Part shown: piece by piece, positions 10,894-21,911 of the stretch
How the letters are laid out: each line of letters opens with the position of its first letter
Position numbering within the stretch: position 1 is the stretch's first letter
Origin: Diploptera punctata
Taxonomy: Eukaryota; Arthropoda; Insecta; Blattodea; Blaberidae
DNA length: 64,000 nt
Reading direction: 5' to 3'
Assembly: GCA_030220185.1 (NCBI GenBank)
Contig: JASPKZ010009650.1
Location: 1 to 64,000, forward strand
Notes under the pieces: model-generated
What the model was told of the DNA's origin: nothing
Seen by the model: the letters and a program-made list of their open reading frames with translations, nothing else
Databases searched by the model: none
Translations under genes and position numbers: made by a program

Positions 10894-11085
10894 GCATGTA
10901 CTACGAAAATAAGACGAAAGGTTACCCAGAATATCATTGGAATGGTGTCCACCTGGAAGAAGAACGAGAGGAAAAACTCGAAACTCGTGGATATAAGGAA
11001 TAAAAAGTGGATTGAGAACATGGAGGACATGGAGTGGATGGATAGGGATGAGTGGAGAAGAGAAATAATGCTTTAGGCACAAGAA
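10894..11085 (+). mobile_element. 3' terminal remnant of another LINE
   Basis: The frame reads HVLRK, stop, DERLPRISLEWCPPGRR then TRGKTRNSWI, followed by a Trp- and Arg-rich stretch. This is the C-terminal zinc-less tail of a LINE reverse transcriptase (pattern RLPxxxLEWxPxGRRxRGRPR). Two in-frame stops and codon changes show decay. It belongs to neither of the other LINE families in the window. Confidence 0.5.
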
Positions 11086-11398
11086 GATGTGTAAATATTT
11101 AAAATCCTTATATAAATGTTAAAACATTATAATTGCATGTTTTCTATATTTAATTAACAGAAGGGAGATACTTCGGGAACCAGCAAAATCGAACCATGCA
11201 TTCGAATAGCTGAGGGACTTCCTTATCTCACGCATTTCCTTTGTGACAATTTTTTATAAAATGACTATTCTAATAAATTGCATAAGGGTATCTACATGAT
11301 AATGGAATTTAAATGTTTATACAAGTAGTTATTACAGATATATTAACCCCAGTGAAATACAGACTACGTGAAACAAGGTCATCATTTACAATTATTAT

Positions 11399-11475
11399 TC
11401 TCCCGGAAATCGAACCCATGTCATCGTAGTGTAAGGTGGGGATTATACCTGCCACGTCACTGATTGAAACAACGA
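11399..11475 (-). tRNA. tRNA-like remnant
   Basis: On the minus strand a B-box (gggttcgatttccgg) lies about 40 bases after an A-box-like 'cagtgacgtggcaggta'. Probably a SINE head; no cloverleaf is convincing. Confidence 0.35.
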
Positions 11476-12153
11476 CACAAATACAATGGTTTTTAGAAAC
11501 TTAAAATCCACTAATCTAGATTATGGATGAGTTTGTGTGTGAGATAAACATTGAATCAAGATATTGGTGCCGTAAAGCGTGAAAGAAACTTTTAGCCGTG
11601 AACTCAAGGGAGACCAATTTATTTCACAGTCTCTGATCCCTGTAATTTGTCATCTCTTTATTCACTCTATCGCTGCTAATTCCCAACTCACCGACGTTCT
11701 GCCTTTGTCAAAAATATTTAAGGCATGGCGAAAACTTCTAGGATCATGATCGGTACACTTCCACGTGGAAACCTCTCGCCACCGATCTTTCCCGGAAGGA
11801 TATGTAAGAGACTCTATAGATCTCTGGAATGAGAACCCAGATATTTCGATGACCTGCGCGGGTCCTTTATATGTAATTCCATTATGAGCAGAATATATGT
11901 TCCACGCTAACTCACCTGTAAATTATATTATTTTCACCACATCCTCAATGACTAATGTGGGATAGTTCTCACAAAACTCTTTGAAAATATTCAAAATATT
12001 TTGTCCCTCTCCGCTTTTCTAAAGCTTTCCGTTTCAATATTTTAGGACTTCTTGAGAAGCAACCATTTTAAAACAACTTAAATTCCAACGAATTCTGCAT
12101 TGCGGCTGCATAGGAATTAAACAATACATATTTAACCTATTCAGGATTTTTAA

Positions 12154-12371
12154 ACTGACCCAAACCCTCTGGCGGCACTATGGTCCTAGGGTCGACTCAG
12201 CCTCTAACGGAAATGAGTACCAGACACTTGTTCTGGGGGTAAAGGCGGCCGTCACGCAGGGCTGACAACCCGGCTGACATAAAGTGCCGATTGTCTACAA
12301 AAAGTGGGAGCCTTAACCTCCTACTACCCCAAGGGCCTCCGGGCCTGTTGTGGGATCACTTTACTTTACTT
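12154..12371 (+). mobile_element. SINE-like retroposon with CTTTA tail
   Basis: A GC-richer block containing 'ggcggcactatggtccta', 'gggtaaaggcggcc', 'gggagccttaacctccta' and 'aagggcctccgggcctgt' ends in a (CTTTA)n tail at 12356-12371. It is absent from the paralogous position in copy B near 59490, so it inserted after the duplication. It has no coding frame. It may be the 3' end of an unseen LINE. Confidence 0.65.
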
Positions 12372-12701
12372 TAAAATTGTAATTGTATATTTTAAGAGAC
12401 TCGCATAACACTTATGTAGATACGCGCTAGGCATTGTATATTTTTATTTTCTTTATTTACGGGACTTGCACGCTCAATGGTAAAATCGACATTGAACCAA
12501 TGAAAATGCAGTCATACATCTGCTTTGTTTACATCACAACTAGAACTTAGCTCGGAATTAGTATAGATGTTAAAGGTGCCTTTAAGAAAAATCTCTCACG
12601 ATAAATTAAGTAATGTTAAATATAAACCTTTTCAAACGAAACAGTACTAGAAAATGCGTTTTCGGTATTATTGTAATGTATAAATACAATTATGTATGTT
12701 T

Positions 12702-12940
12702 GGTGACCAGGCCCACGGGCTAGTGGTCAGAGATTGTGACTACGGTTCATGAGGTCTCGGGTTGGATTCCCAGTCAGACCACTGGAGTTTTTTCCTATGG
12801 TCGCTCATGGTCTGGATTGAACTAAGTTTAGGTTTAAGGATTCTCCTGGTGCTTCATTATTATTCATCAGCCATCATGTCATGGGGGATAAGTAACCGTG
12901 TCTTCCAGGCGCTCAAACTTAACCCATTCGCTTAAGACTT
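12702..12940 (+). mobile_element. SINE family 2
   Basis: The head 'gggctagtggtcagag' with B-box 'gggttggattcccag' is followed by the family 2 body (tggtcgctcatggtctgg, tctcctggtgcttcatta). The same copy is present at 59848-60075 in the duplicated segment, so this insertion predates the duplication. Confidence 0.75.
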
Positions 12941-14112
12941 AAATATCCAAAATTTATTTAATTCAAGTCGAGAGACTAAGAGAAAGCTAAGATTTGTATA
13001 TCAAAATAGTAAACTCAAACAAAATAGGATACAACTCAGATAATTAGCGTTCGATTCAAATCCAGGCGCCAATGATCTGACGAATCTAACGCAGAGGTCT
13101 CTCTTTTTATTTTATTTATTATTTCTTGGAGCTGTAAGTCTACGATATGGGATCTATGGCTCATTTCCCTTTCCAAGAACGATGTATTCAGGTAATTTAC
13201 GTCCCTAAAAATCCATTCCCCTAAGCCAAGATTGCACCTGCGAAACTCGAAACCTGAGACGGCCATGATAATCACTTGTGAAACAGGACCGACCTGTTTA
13301 ACTAAAGAACGCATTTTCAAGGTTTATACAAAATATTGTAGGTATTTAAAAAAATAATGGACATTTTGTTTGGTAAGAAAATAATTGGCAACAACAGACA
13401 CAGTTAAACCCCGTCTTTCGAGGCGAATTGGTTAATATGAGTGGGCTACAGCTGTACCAGTCAGGAGAGAATACCAAACATGTCGTCAAGACAACCTGCT
13501 GGTATTAATAAAACAAAAGAAAGAATACTATATGGTTAATAATGTATAGACATGTTTGTGAAAAAATGACGTATCTCAAGAAACAGTACAACTTCAATAT
13601 TAATTTATCTGCGTTGAACATTATAAGAAGGCAGTATTTCTCGTGACACGTTATTTTCCCCTGTGTACAGAACTTGCAGAAACCGGGTCGTGCATTTCTG
13701 AAGAAATAGCTGTAGCATTTACTCTCATGTCCCGTATGGATTCTGTTATAATTCATCTTTTCAACCAATCTGTACTAATTAATGAAGTATAAATCGACAT
13801 TAAGAGCTTGTATAAAATGTTATAACTAAAAGCCTGTTATCAAATTATTAGTTAAGCTGAGAACTGTGCTCCTCTTGATACAAATCAGAAATTACTTAGA
13901 ACGTTAGAGCATGTTTCATAAACACTGTAGACTTTCTTTATAAAGTAAGTAATCATTTTTCAAGAGTTGGGTGTGAAGAAAGTGTTAAAAATTACCTGGT
14001 AATAATGAAGTTATTTTCTATTTTTTTTAAATTGCGGATGAGCGCATGTAGGACTACGCAAAGTACTTAGAGGCGTTTCCTTTGAGCCCAAATATTATTA
14101 ATTTTATTATTA

Positions 14113-14143
<31 letters not shown>

Positions 14144-14147
<4 letters not shown>

Positions 14148-15345
14148 ATCAATAAAGTTAAATATACGGTCACACACAGGAATATAATGGTAATAAACAG
14201 TAATAGACAGTTAATGACAAATGAGGGAAATTTTGAGAAAATGGCTAAATTCAAATATCTTGGAACAATAATTACAAATAGGAATGAGATTCACAAAGAA
14301 ATTAAACATAGGCTTAATTCTGGAAATGTATATTGTTACGTATTACAGGGACTCAGGTCGTCCCATCTCCTCTAAAAAAGTTAAACTGAAAATATATAAA
14401 CAATTATTCTCCTAGCCTTTAGCCTTGGTTTTGGACGAGGCTATTAACCCGGCCCAGTGTATACAGGGAGCATAAGTCTGAACTGTATACAGCTGGGTAA
14501 TTCTTGACAGGCGCGTTCTCGTCGCGGGGGTGAACACTAAGAATCTTAGTGACTAACTTCTGTCAAGGACCCAATCTCTCGGGGTATAACGAGGGCCCCT
14601 GCCCAGTGATACGGGTGAAGACCTCAACGGTTGGATCGGCAAAAAGAACAAGCTTCAATAAAGGCGAGACAAGCGGAAGAGGCAGCCCTCCACCTGGGGT
14701 TTCTACAGATGGAAGCATGTTCAAATGCTTTGAGGTGGCAGCCCCACCATTGGACTTCTCGGCAGCAGGCCGGTTACCTGCTACGAGGAATTATAAAAAA
14801 AAACTCGAACTCCCCAAAGCAATATTCGGACAGATCGAACGATGACGACCACAGCAACCAAAACGTCGTTGGAAAGACGACCTGCACCTGCAGCATATAG
14901 TGCACCGGGGAGCAGAACGGGTCAACAGGCCCATGCCTTGAAGATGATGATGATGATGATTATTCTACTAGTTATATTATGTGGATGCGAAACGTGGACT
15001 CTTATTTGAAGGGAAAAAAGAATAGGAGTATAGGTATGTGAGAATAAAGCTTTTAGGAAAAAATTTAGATCAAAGAGAGATAAACAGACAGGTGACTTTA
15101 TAACAGTGATGATCTTTATAGGAAAGCAGATACAATAAGAAGAGCTATGTCTAGTAGACTGCGATGAGCAGGACATGTGGCATGAGTGGGGAATGAAGGA
15201 GGGGCATGGAAGCCACTTTTAAGGTAACCAGAGGGAAAAGTCCAGTTGGTAGACCACGAATGAGGTCGGAGGATTATTGAAAAACATTAGATCAGGTTAG
15301 GGATGCATGGAGAGCTTATCTCCGTGCGGCCATGACCCCGAGTGC
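14144..15345 (+). mobile_element. RTE-like LINE 3' fragment, split by another insertion
   Basis: 14144-14402 and 14972-15345 are the two halves of a decayed RTE-like 3' end, as in 16670-17330 read in reverse. They give INKVKYTVTHRN, FKYLGTIITNRNEIHKEIKH, then, after the inserted element at 14416-14958, 'gttatattatgtggatgcgaaac' onward to 'gagagcttatctccgtgcggcca'. The frame is broken many times. The matching fragment in copy B of the duplication is cut off at 62836-62875 by a mariner. Confidence 0.8.
14416..14958 (+). mobile_element. Non-autonomous LINE-derived element with GAT tail
   Basis: This 543-bp insertion interrupts the RTE fragment and is flanked by a 13-bp target-site duplication, attattctcctag (14403-14415) and attattctactag (14959-14971). 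The 5' part is GC-rich and leader-like. The last 100 bases (gagcagaacgggtcaacaggc, then (GAT)n) resemble the 3' end of the LINE at 61218-62789 (agcggaacaggccaatggcc, then (GAT)n). This suggests an internally deleted or SINE-like element mobilised by that LINE's machinery. A short frame with RWQPHHW is shared with 46197-46460. Confidence 0.7.
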
Positions 15346-15370
15346 TCGATGTGCCATTATGTTATTAAGC

Positions 15371-15434
<64 letters not shown>
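15371..15434. repeat. (ATT)n microsatellite
   Basis: About 21 perfect triplets directly after the decayed LINE fragment, probably grown from its tail. Confidence 0.95.
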
Positions 15435-15436
<2 letters not shown>

Positions 15437-15499
15437 CTCATTTCAGTAAATTACCAATGCCAACACGTTGCATTTGACATTCCTGGTTTGACCTCAGAA

Positions 15500-15582
15500 G
15501 TGCAACCCGCTTCTTAGGTTGTAGGCGCCTTGATGGCGAAGTTACGTTACCCCGATCATATGATAATTGATGAATGTTGTAT
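15500..15582 (-). mobile_element. SINE family 2, 3' end fragment
   Basis: 'ggcgccttgatggcgaagttacgttacccc' with 'tcatatgat' reversed matches the 3' end of family 2 SINEs (ccaggcgcc, atcatgtcat). Only the tail is left. Confidence 0.5.
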
Positions 15583-15768
15583 AATGAAAATGGACAGTTA
15601 ATGACAAATGAAGAGAATTTTCAAAAAAGTTCAAATACTTTTAGGAACCATAATTGAAAAAAGAAATGAGATGCACAAAGAAATTAAAAATTGGCTCAAT
15701 TCTGGAAATGTATGATATTATGTAATATAGAGACATTCGTCGTTCCAACTTCCTAAAAAAATATAAAC

Positions 15769-15770
<2 letters not shown>
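15583..15770 (+). mobile_element. RTE-like LINE fragment
   Basis: Contains 'ggacagttaatgacaaatga', 'aaatgagatgcacaaagaaa' and 'tctggaaatgta', the same RTE segment as 14205-14340. It is shorter and out of frame, and is followed by a TA microsatellite (15773-15811) that leads into the tRNA-like array. Confidence 0.75.
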
Positions 15771-15811
<41 letters not shown>

Positions 15812-15816
<5 letters not shown>

Positions 15817-16648
15817 ATATATTTTTGACATTTGGCAATGAAGGCAAATATGATATGAAAAGAAATAAGAATGCTTGAGTCGGGATTTGAACTCGAGTCT
15901 CTAAAGTCTGTACCTTCAGCGCTCTAACCAACTGAGCTACCCAAGAATTCCAAGACAAACATACAATTTTCTTATACATGTAGTATTCTCAATTCACACA
16001 AGAGGTAGCGGAAATTTCTTTCAACTGCCATCTAGCGGCTAACATAACAGTTAAGCAAATTATTAAAGAGAATATTTACTTTATAGCAGTAACGCTTGTA
16101 TATATAGATATTATAAATATATTTTTGACATTTGGCAATGAAGGCAAATATGATATGAAAAGAAAAAAGAATGCTTGAGTCGGGATTTGAACTCGAGTCT
16201 CTAAAGTCTGTACCTTTAGCGCTCTAACCAACTGAGCTACCCAAGAATTCCAAGACAAACATACAATTTTCTTATACATGTAGTATTCTCAATTCACACA
16301 AGAGGTAGCGGAAATTTCTTTCAACTGCCATCTAGCTGCTAACATAACAGTTAAGCAAATTATTAAAGAGAATATTTACTTTATAGCAGTAACGCTTGTA
16401 TATATAAATATTATAAATATATTTTTGACATTTGGCAATGAAGGCAAATATGATATGAAAAGAAAAAAGAATGCTTGAGTCGGGATTTGAACTCGAGTCT
16501 CTAAAGTCTGTACCTTTAGCGCTCTAACCAACTGAGCTGCCCAAGAATTCCAAGACAAACATACAATTTTCTTATACATGTAGTATTCTCAATTCATACA
16601 AGAGGTAGCGGAAATTTCTTTCAACTGCCATCTAGCGGCTAACATAAC
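15812..16648 (-). repeat. 300-bp tandem array with tRNA-like unit, left part
   Basis: The unit repeats with a period of exactly 300 bases. Each unit carries a 75-base tRNA-like sequence on the minus strand: 15872-15946, 16172-16246 and 16472-16546. By hand folding, the acceptor stem has 6 of 7 pairs, the D-stem is GCTC/GAGC, the T-arm has B-box gttcaaatcc, and the anticodon would be ACA. A34 in a Cys-type anticodon and the T-stem mismatch argue against a working tRNA. Units are almost identical, so the array is young or homogenised. The array continues at 21912 after the LINE insertion. Confidence 0.85.
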
Positions 16649-16669
16649 TTACTTACTTACTCACTGGCA

Positions 16670-18151
16670 CTATCGAACCCGTAGGTTCATGGCCGCACGG
16701 ACATAAGCTCTCCATACATCCCTATCCTGAGCTAATGCTTTCCAATCATTCCCTGTATAATCTACTTCCCTCAAATCATAGTTAATGTTATTCTCCCACC
16801 TCATTCTTGGTCTACCAACTGGGCGTTTTCCCTCTGGCTTTCCTACAAGAAGCTTCCATGCAAGTCTTTCATTCCCCATACGTGCAACATGTCCTGTCCA
16901 TCGCAGTCTACGAGACTTAACTGTTCTTATTATATCTGGCTTCCTGTAAAGACCATGTAGTTCATTGTTAAATAGTCTTCTCCATTCACCTGTCTGTTCA
17001 TCTCTCTTTGGTCCAAAAATTTTCCTAAGTACTTTATTCTCAAATACTTCTAATCTCCTTTCCTCTCTTAAAGTAAGAGTCCATGTTTCGCACCCATATA
17101 ATATAACTGGTAGAATAATTGTTTTATATATTTTCAGTTTAACGTTTTTTGAAAGGAGTTGGGACATCAAGAGTCTCTGCAATGCATAATAGCATGCATT
17201 TCCAGAATTGAGCCTATGTTTAATTTCTTTGTGCATCTCATTCCTATTTGTGATTATTGTTCCTAGGTATTTGAATTCAGGCACTTCCTCAAAATTCCCT
17301 CATTTGTCATTAGCTGTCCATTTCCATTATTTAATGGATTTCTATGTGTGACCATATATTTAGTTTTATTGATATTTACTTCCAGTCCTAATTTCTTAGT
17401 GTTACTCAATAGTGTGTGCGTGTTGTCCTTTAGTATCTCCTCGCTATCGGCCAACAATACTACATCATCAGCATAAACTAACAGCTTATTAATACCATTG
17501 AGTTGTAAGCCATCCTCATTCTCTAAAGATTTAATTGCATGCTCTAATACAAAATTAAATAGTAGAGGAGATAGTGCATCTCCTTGCTTCAACCCATTCT
17601 GGATTTGAAAAGTGTCCGAAAACTGTTTGCCTACACGCACCCTACTCTTTGTGCCATTTAGACACATTCGTATAAGTCTAACTAACTTTTTAGGAATTCC
17701 GACTAATCATAGATTTATACCAATTGTTATTGAAAGAATTTCAACAAATAAATTTATTAATTGAATTTCTAAATTAAGACATAGCATTTCCCCGAATAAA
17801 TAATATAAGATTTTGACTTCTTCCACCTTCTCTAACTCTCCTTCTCAGCAGGATACTATATAACTTCTCCCTCTTAATTTAATCATATGTTTTTTTGAAG
17901 TCTACATATAGTTGATGTACAGTACCATTATATTTTCATTTATTTTCTAAAATCTGTCTTATACTAAAAATCTGATCTGTTGTAGACCTGTTTCTTCTAA
18001 ATGCACATTGATGATCTCCTACAATGTCATAAATGTAGGGAGTAAGTCTGCTTACTAATATATTTGTTAGAATTTTGTACGAAGTTGAAAGTAATGAGAT
18101 GCCCCTGTAGTTGTTGCAATCATTTGTATCTCCTTTCTTATAAATTGGTAC
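16670..18151 (-). pseudogene. RTE-like LINE: reverse transcriptase, C-terminal half, broken
   Basis: The reading moves through three frames. 17936-18151 encodes VPIYKKGDTNDCNNYRGISL and DHQCAFRRNRSTTDQIF (RT fingers), ending at a stop where a Trp codon is expected. 17263-17667 encodes GLKQGDALSPLLFNFVLEH and LLVYADDVVLLADSEE, the palm with the YADD catalytic box. 16670-17284 encodes FKYLGTIITNRNEMHKEIKH, YGCETWTLTLREERRLEVFE and the C-terminal RRLRWTGHVARM...GRPRMRW tail. About 140 bases at 17697-17835 look inserted. The enzyme would make cDNA at a nicked target; this copy cannot be made as one chain. Confidence 0.85.
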
Positions 18152-19699
18152 GAAGCACTCAAGCGGATTAAATCCAATGCACAAGGAACAGACAACATCA
18201 GCATTTTAATGCTAAATAAAATCATTGACATTATACTACCCACAGTGACTCATATTGTTAATGCTTCCCTTATAACTTCTATCTTCCCTACTGTATGGAA
18301 ACAGTCTAGAGTTCGGCCTATACCAAAAATAAGTACACCAACTAACTGTAATGACTACCGACCGATTAGCATCCTTCCGACATTATCTAAAGCCCTGGAA
18401 CATATTGTACATAAGCAAATGACTGAATATCTCCAAGAAAATCACCTCCATGATCCTTATCAATCCGGCTTTAGATATGGTCATAGCACAACCACAGCTT
18501 TGCTAAAAAATACTGAAGATATTCGTGAAGCCGTGGACAGACGTCAATTGACTCCTTTAATCTTACTTGACTTCAGCAAAGTTTTTGACATAGTAGACCA
18601 CGACTTACATATGATAAAGCTCAAGCACCTACACTTGTCTGACGGCGCTGTATCCTGGTTCGACTCATACCTGCACGGCCGTCAACAATACGTTTCATTA
18701 AACTCTAGATCTTCGTCTTGGCGCAACGTGCCGGCTGGAGTCCCCCAGGGCAGTGTTCTCGGACCTCTTCTTTTCTCAATCTACATAAATGACTTGCCAA
18801 CTGTACTAAAGCACTGCCGTTATCACATCTACGCTGATGATCTCCAAATGTATCTACATTCACCTCCTCATTCTCTCTATAACAGCTTGACAAAAATGAA
18901 TGACGATCTCATATCCATCTTTAACTGGTCTTCAAGTATCGGTCTAAATCTAAATCCTAACAAGTCACAAGTAATTCTAATGGGACAACAAAGACTGCTT
19001 ACACTCTTTGACATATCTACACTTCCAAACATTACTATAAATAATATAATTATCCCTTATTCTTCTTCAGTAATAGATTTTGGACTACATCTAGACGCAA
19101 ATTTAACCTGGCAAACACAAGTGAAACACATATGTAAAAAGACTTTCTCCATCTTACATTATCTTAGACGTTTAAAGAATTTTCTCCCAGTTTCGTTAAA
19201 ACAAACCCTTGTGCAGAATCTTGTGTTACCACACTTCGATTATTGTGACATTATATATAATGATCTAAAGTATGACTTGTCGCAGAGACTGCAGCGTGTT
19301 CATAATGCTTGCGTTCGATTCATTTTCAATATCCGCCGTTATGACCATATTTCCGAACACTTTAATAACCTCTCTTGGCTCCGTCTTACTGACAGACGTA
19401 AATTGCACTCTCTTTCACTACTTTTCAAGCTTCTGAATTCCTACATCCCTACTTACCTAGCGTCCAGATTTGAGAAGTTATCCTCTTACCACAAAATTGA
19501 CACTAGATCACAAGATAGCAGTCTGCTAACAATTCCTCTTCATAGCACTTCCTCCTATTCTACTTCCTTCACAGTAGCCTCTACCCGCTCCTGGAATCTC
19601 CTTCCTCAAGATATAAGGGGTTGCCGCACACTTGGTACCTTTAAGTCACGCTTATACAGTTACCTGTTTCTAATAATTAATTTTTCTCTATTTATTTAA
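18152..19699 (+). CDS. Reverse transcriptase of a CR1/L2/Jockey-type LINE, 5'-truncated but open
   Basis: The frame is open from the junction at 18152 to the stop at 19699 (516 codons; first ATG 18209). In order it shows RPIPKISTPTNCNDYRPISI (fingers), YQSGFRYGHSTTTALL, LLDFSKVFDIVDHDL (motif A Asp present), GVPQGSVLGPLLFSIYINDL, HIYADDLQMYL (YADD box present), and then a long thumb/C-terminal part with LQRVHNACVRFIF and STRSWNLLPQDIRGCRTLGT. The last motif is typical of the CR1-L2-Jockey assemblage; I cannot fix the clade. The endonuclease and leader are missing, so it cannot move by itself. The unbroken frame says it is the youngest large element of the nest. Confidence 0.85.
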   Translation, partial: EALKRIKSNAQGTDNISILMLNKIIDIILPTVTHIVNASLITSIFPTVWKQSRVRPIPKISTPTNCNDYRPISILPTLSKALEHIVHKQMTEYLQENHLHDPYQSGFRYGHSTTTALLKNTEDIREAVDRRQLTPLILLDFSKVFDIVDHDLHMIKLKHLHLSDGAVSWFDSYLHGRQQYVSLNSRSSSWRNVPAGVPQGSVLGPLLFSIYINDLPTVLKHCRYHIYADDLQMYLHSPPHSLYNSLTKMNDDLISIFNWSSSIGLNLNPNKSQVILMGQQRLLTLFDISTLPNITINNIIIPYSSSVIDFGLHLDANLTWQTQVKHICKKTFSILHYLRRLKNFLPVSLKQTLVQNLVLPHFDYCDIIYNDLKYDLSQRLQRVHNACVRFIFNIRRYDHISEHFNNLSWLRLTDRRKLHSLSLLFKLLNSYIPTYLASRFEKLSSYHKIDTRSQDSSLLTIPLHSTSSYSTSFTVASTRSWNLLPQDIRGCRTLGTFKSRLYSYLFLIINFSLFI

Positions 19700-19950
19700 T
19701 TTTATACTATGTTATTAATCTTTTCCTCGTTTTTTATATATATTGTACATATTATATATTTAATTCGTTAAATTTAGAGTAAATCAAAATTCATTATAAA
19801 TATTAATTGTATTGTATTCATAACTTATAATCGTTTATACATATATATTGTAATTTAGATTTAAGACTATTTTTTGTTTGTATTTTTTCAAACCTGGTTG
19901 AGTGGTAGACAAGGCCTTAAGGCCTTAACTCTGCCAGGTAAAATAAAGCA

Positions 19951-20003
<53 letters not shown>
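18153..20003 (+). mobile_element. 5'-truncated LINE nested inside the RTE-like LINE
   Basis: Opposite in orientation to its host element, it begins inside its own reverse transcriptase and ends in a conserved 3' sequence (acaaggccttaaggcctt, then ctctgccaggtaaaataaag) with an (ATT)n tail at about 19951-20003. Comparison with the RTE copy at 49165-49205 shows the uninterrupted target 'ttggtacgataatcgattc', so the insertion point is clear. No long target-site duplication can be resolved because the tail merges with the target. Short 3' copies of the same family lie at 61620-61680 and 42541-42840. Confidence 0.85.
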
Positions 20004-20004
<1 letters not shown>

Positions 20005-21695
20005 ATTGATTCCTTCCATTCATCTGGAAAAGCTTCTTTTTCCCAAATCATACTAAGCAACCAGCGTATCTTGTCCATCAATTTTTCTCCCCCTGATTTT
20101 ATCAGTTCTGCTGGGATCTCATCTGAACCTGATGCTTTATACATCTTCAATTTTTCAATCGCCATTTCAACCTCTAATGCACTTGGCTCTGCGACTAGCA
20201 TTTCTGCTGTCTGTAAATTATCCTCCTCAATGTCCTGTTCTTTATATACATTTAATAGCTGATTAAAGTAACTTTTCCATCTATTTAATATACTCCTGGA
20301 ATCTGCAATCATATCCCCATTTTCATTCCGAATTATGTTTGTTCTAGCCTGAAACCCTTCCTTCTCTATGCTAAGTCCCTGATATAATTCTCTTATGTTC
20401 CTATTTTTTGCATTCATTTCAAGATCATTAATCTTCTCTCTCAAATATTCCCTCTTTTTACTCTTTAGTAGCTTGGTGGTTTCCCGTCTAATACTACCCA
20501 ATTGCTCTAAATTTACCTCAATTGGCTCGTTTAACCATTTCATTTTTGCTAGCTTTCTTTTCTTTACAATGTCGGCACATTCCTCATCAAACCATTTCTT
20601 GTTTTGCCTCTTTTTTAAACAACCAACGCTTTCTGATGCTGACAATTTAATAGTATCTCTTATAGCCTCCCATTCTTTATTTATATCAGTTTCTTCTTCG
20701 TTTGCCACATTGTCATCGGAAGATTCCAGTACTTCAAATCTATTAGCAATTTTGATTTGGTATTCTTGCCGCATTTCATCATTTTTCAAGTTTTTTAATT
20801 CAAATTTTACAGAATCATCTTTAGCATTTGTTCCTCTCATAAGCGATAGCCGTTGTCTGATTTTCGCTCTGACCAGATGATGAACCGAATTGCAGTCTGT
20901 CCCTCTAACTGATTTAACATCGATGATGCTACTGTGCCAGCGTTTATCCACTAATACATGATCTATCTGGTTCCGAGTTTCTCCATCTGGGGACGTCCAG
21001 GTGTATTTATGAATATCCTTATGCTGAAATGTTGTGCTCTTAACAATGAGATTATTTGATGTGGCAAATGTGACTAATCTAACCCCGTTGTCGTTACTAT
21101 CTTCATGAAGACTGAATTTGCCTATTGTTGGTTTGAATATATCTTCCCGCCCCACTTTTGCATTAAAATCTCCTAAGATAATTTTCATATTATATCGTGA
21201 AAGGCTATCAAATAAGCATTCTAATTCTTCATAGAACTCATCCTTGATCTTGTCATCTTTATCTTCTGTGGGGGCATGTACATTTACAATTATATAATCA
21301 TGTTGTTTACCCGTTAGAATTATGTATGATACCCTATCACTAACAAACTTAATATCTCGGATAGCAGATAGGATCCTCCTTCTGACTAAAAAACCCGTTC
21401 CAAATGCAGGTCTTTCTGCACCCCCGTAGTATAATGCAAACCTTCCTGATTCCTGTCTACCTTCTCCTGGCCACCTAACTTCCTGTAAAGCGACTATATC
21501 CAAGGGCGATTTATCTAGTTCCCGCGTTAATATCTCTAGTGCCCCGCTATTGTATAAAGTCCTAACATTCCATGTTCCTAGGAACATGTCCCTGTGTTTG
21601 AGCCTTTGGCATGGGTTCTCTGAAGTAGTCCCCGCCCGGAGAACCGAATGGGGGACTATTTGACCTCCGGAAAATTTTACCCCAGTTGAACCCAT
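20004..21695 (-). pseudogene. RTE-like LINE: endonuclease and start of reverse transcriptase
   Basis: The frame starting at 21695 reads MFLGTWNVRTLYNSGALEIL, IVALQEVRWPGEG (catalytic Glu), VNVHAPTEDKDD, IILGDFNAKVG (Asp and Asn), NQIDHVLVDKRW, and then SVHHLVRAKI where the family has SDHxLV. The catalytic Asp of the final endonuclease/exonuclease/phosphatase motif is therefore Val here. A linker of about 200 residues leads to KLKMYKASGSDEIPAELIKS and FPDEWKESI, the N-terminal edge of the reverse transcriptase. The chain is then cut by the nested LINE and runs into its (ATT)n tail as poly-Ile. Confidence 0.85.
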
Positions 21696-21911
21696 GTCCG
21701 CATTTCTTGACGGTTCTATTTTTACGGTGAAAGATCGTCACTCTTTCGACCAAGGTACTTTTTTCGTCTGGCTTATCACCTTCGACCAGTCCGGTATGGG
21801 TAACCCTATCGGCAGCAATGCTACCGCCGGCATAGCTCTCAGGATCATTTAAGCACGCAAGCCATTCCACCACGACAAGGTAAAGATACCATGGAGGGCG
21901 GCTAACATAAC

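Larger units (their letters stand above)
11840..13990. repeat. Segmental duplication, copy A
   Basis: From 'cagaatatat.ttccacgct.actcacctg' to 'gtgtgaagaa.gtgttaaaa.ttacctggta' this segment is matched in order by 56395-56530 and 59355-61140 (copy B). Shared landmarks include 'ttctgcattgcgg', 'tacatctgctttgtttacat', a family 2 SINE at the same position, and 'cgacattaagagcttgtat'. Copy A lacks the DNA transposon found in B. Copy B lacks the SINE at 12154-12371 found in A. Confidence 0.85.
16649..21897 (-). mobile_element. Full-length RTE-like LINE, with a nested second LINE
   Basis: This element inserted into the tRNA-like array. The 14-bp target-site duplication gcggctaacataac lies at 16635-16648 and 21898-21911. 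The 3' end is the short tandem repeat 'agtaagtaagtaag' on the minus strand, a typical RTE tail. The 5' end begins near 21897 with a GC-rich leader. Without the nested element (about 18153-20003) it is about 3.4 kb, the usual RTE length. It carries an apurinic-like endonuclease followed by a reverse transcriptase. Ten more fragments of the same family lie in the window. Confidence 0.88.

Noticed and set aside
13036..13320. 94-codon minus-strand frame as a host gene
   Set aside because: The matching region in copy B of the duplication (60190-60490) does not keep the frame, which argues against coding constraint.
20395..20880. 161-codon plus-strand frame
   Set aside because: Antisense of the RTE-like endonuclease-reverse transcriptase; no independent family features.
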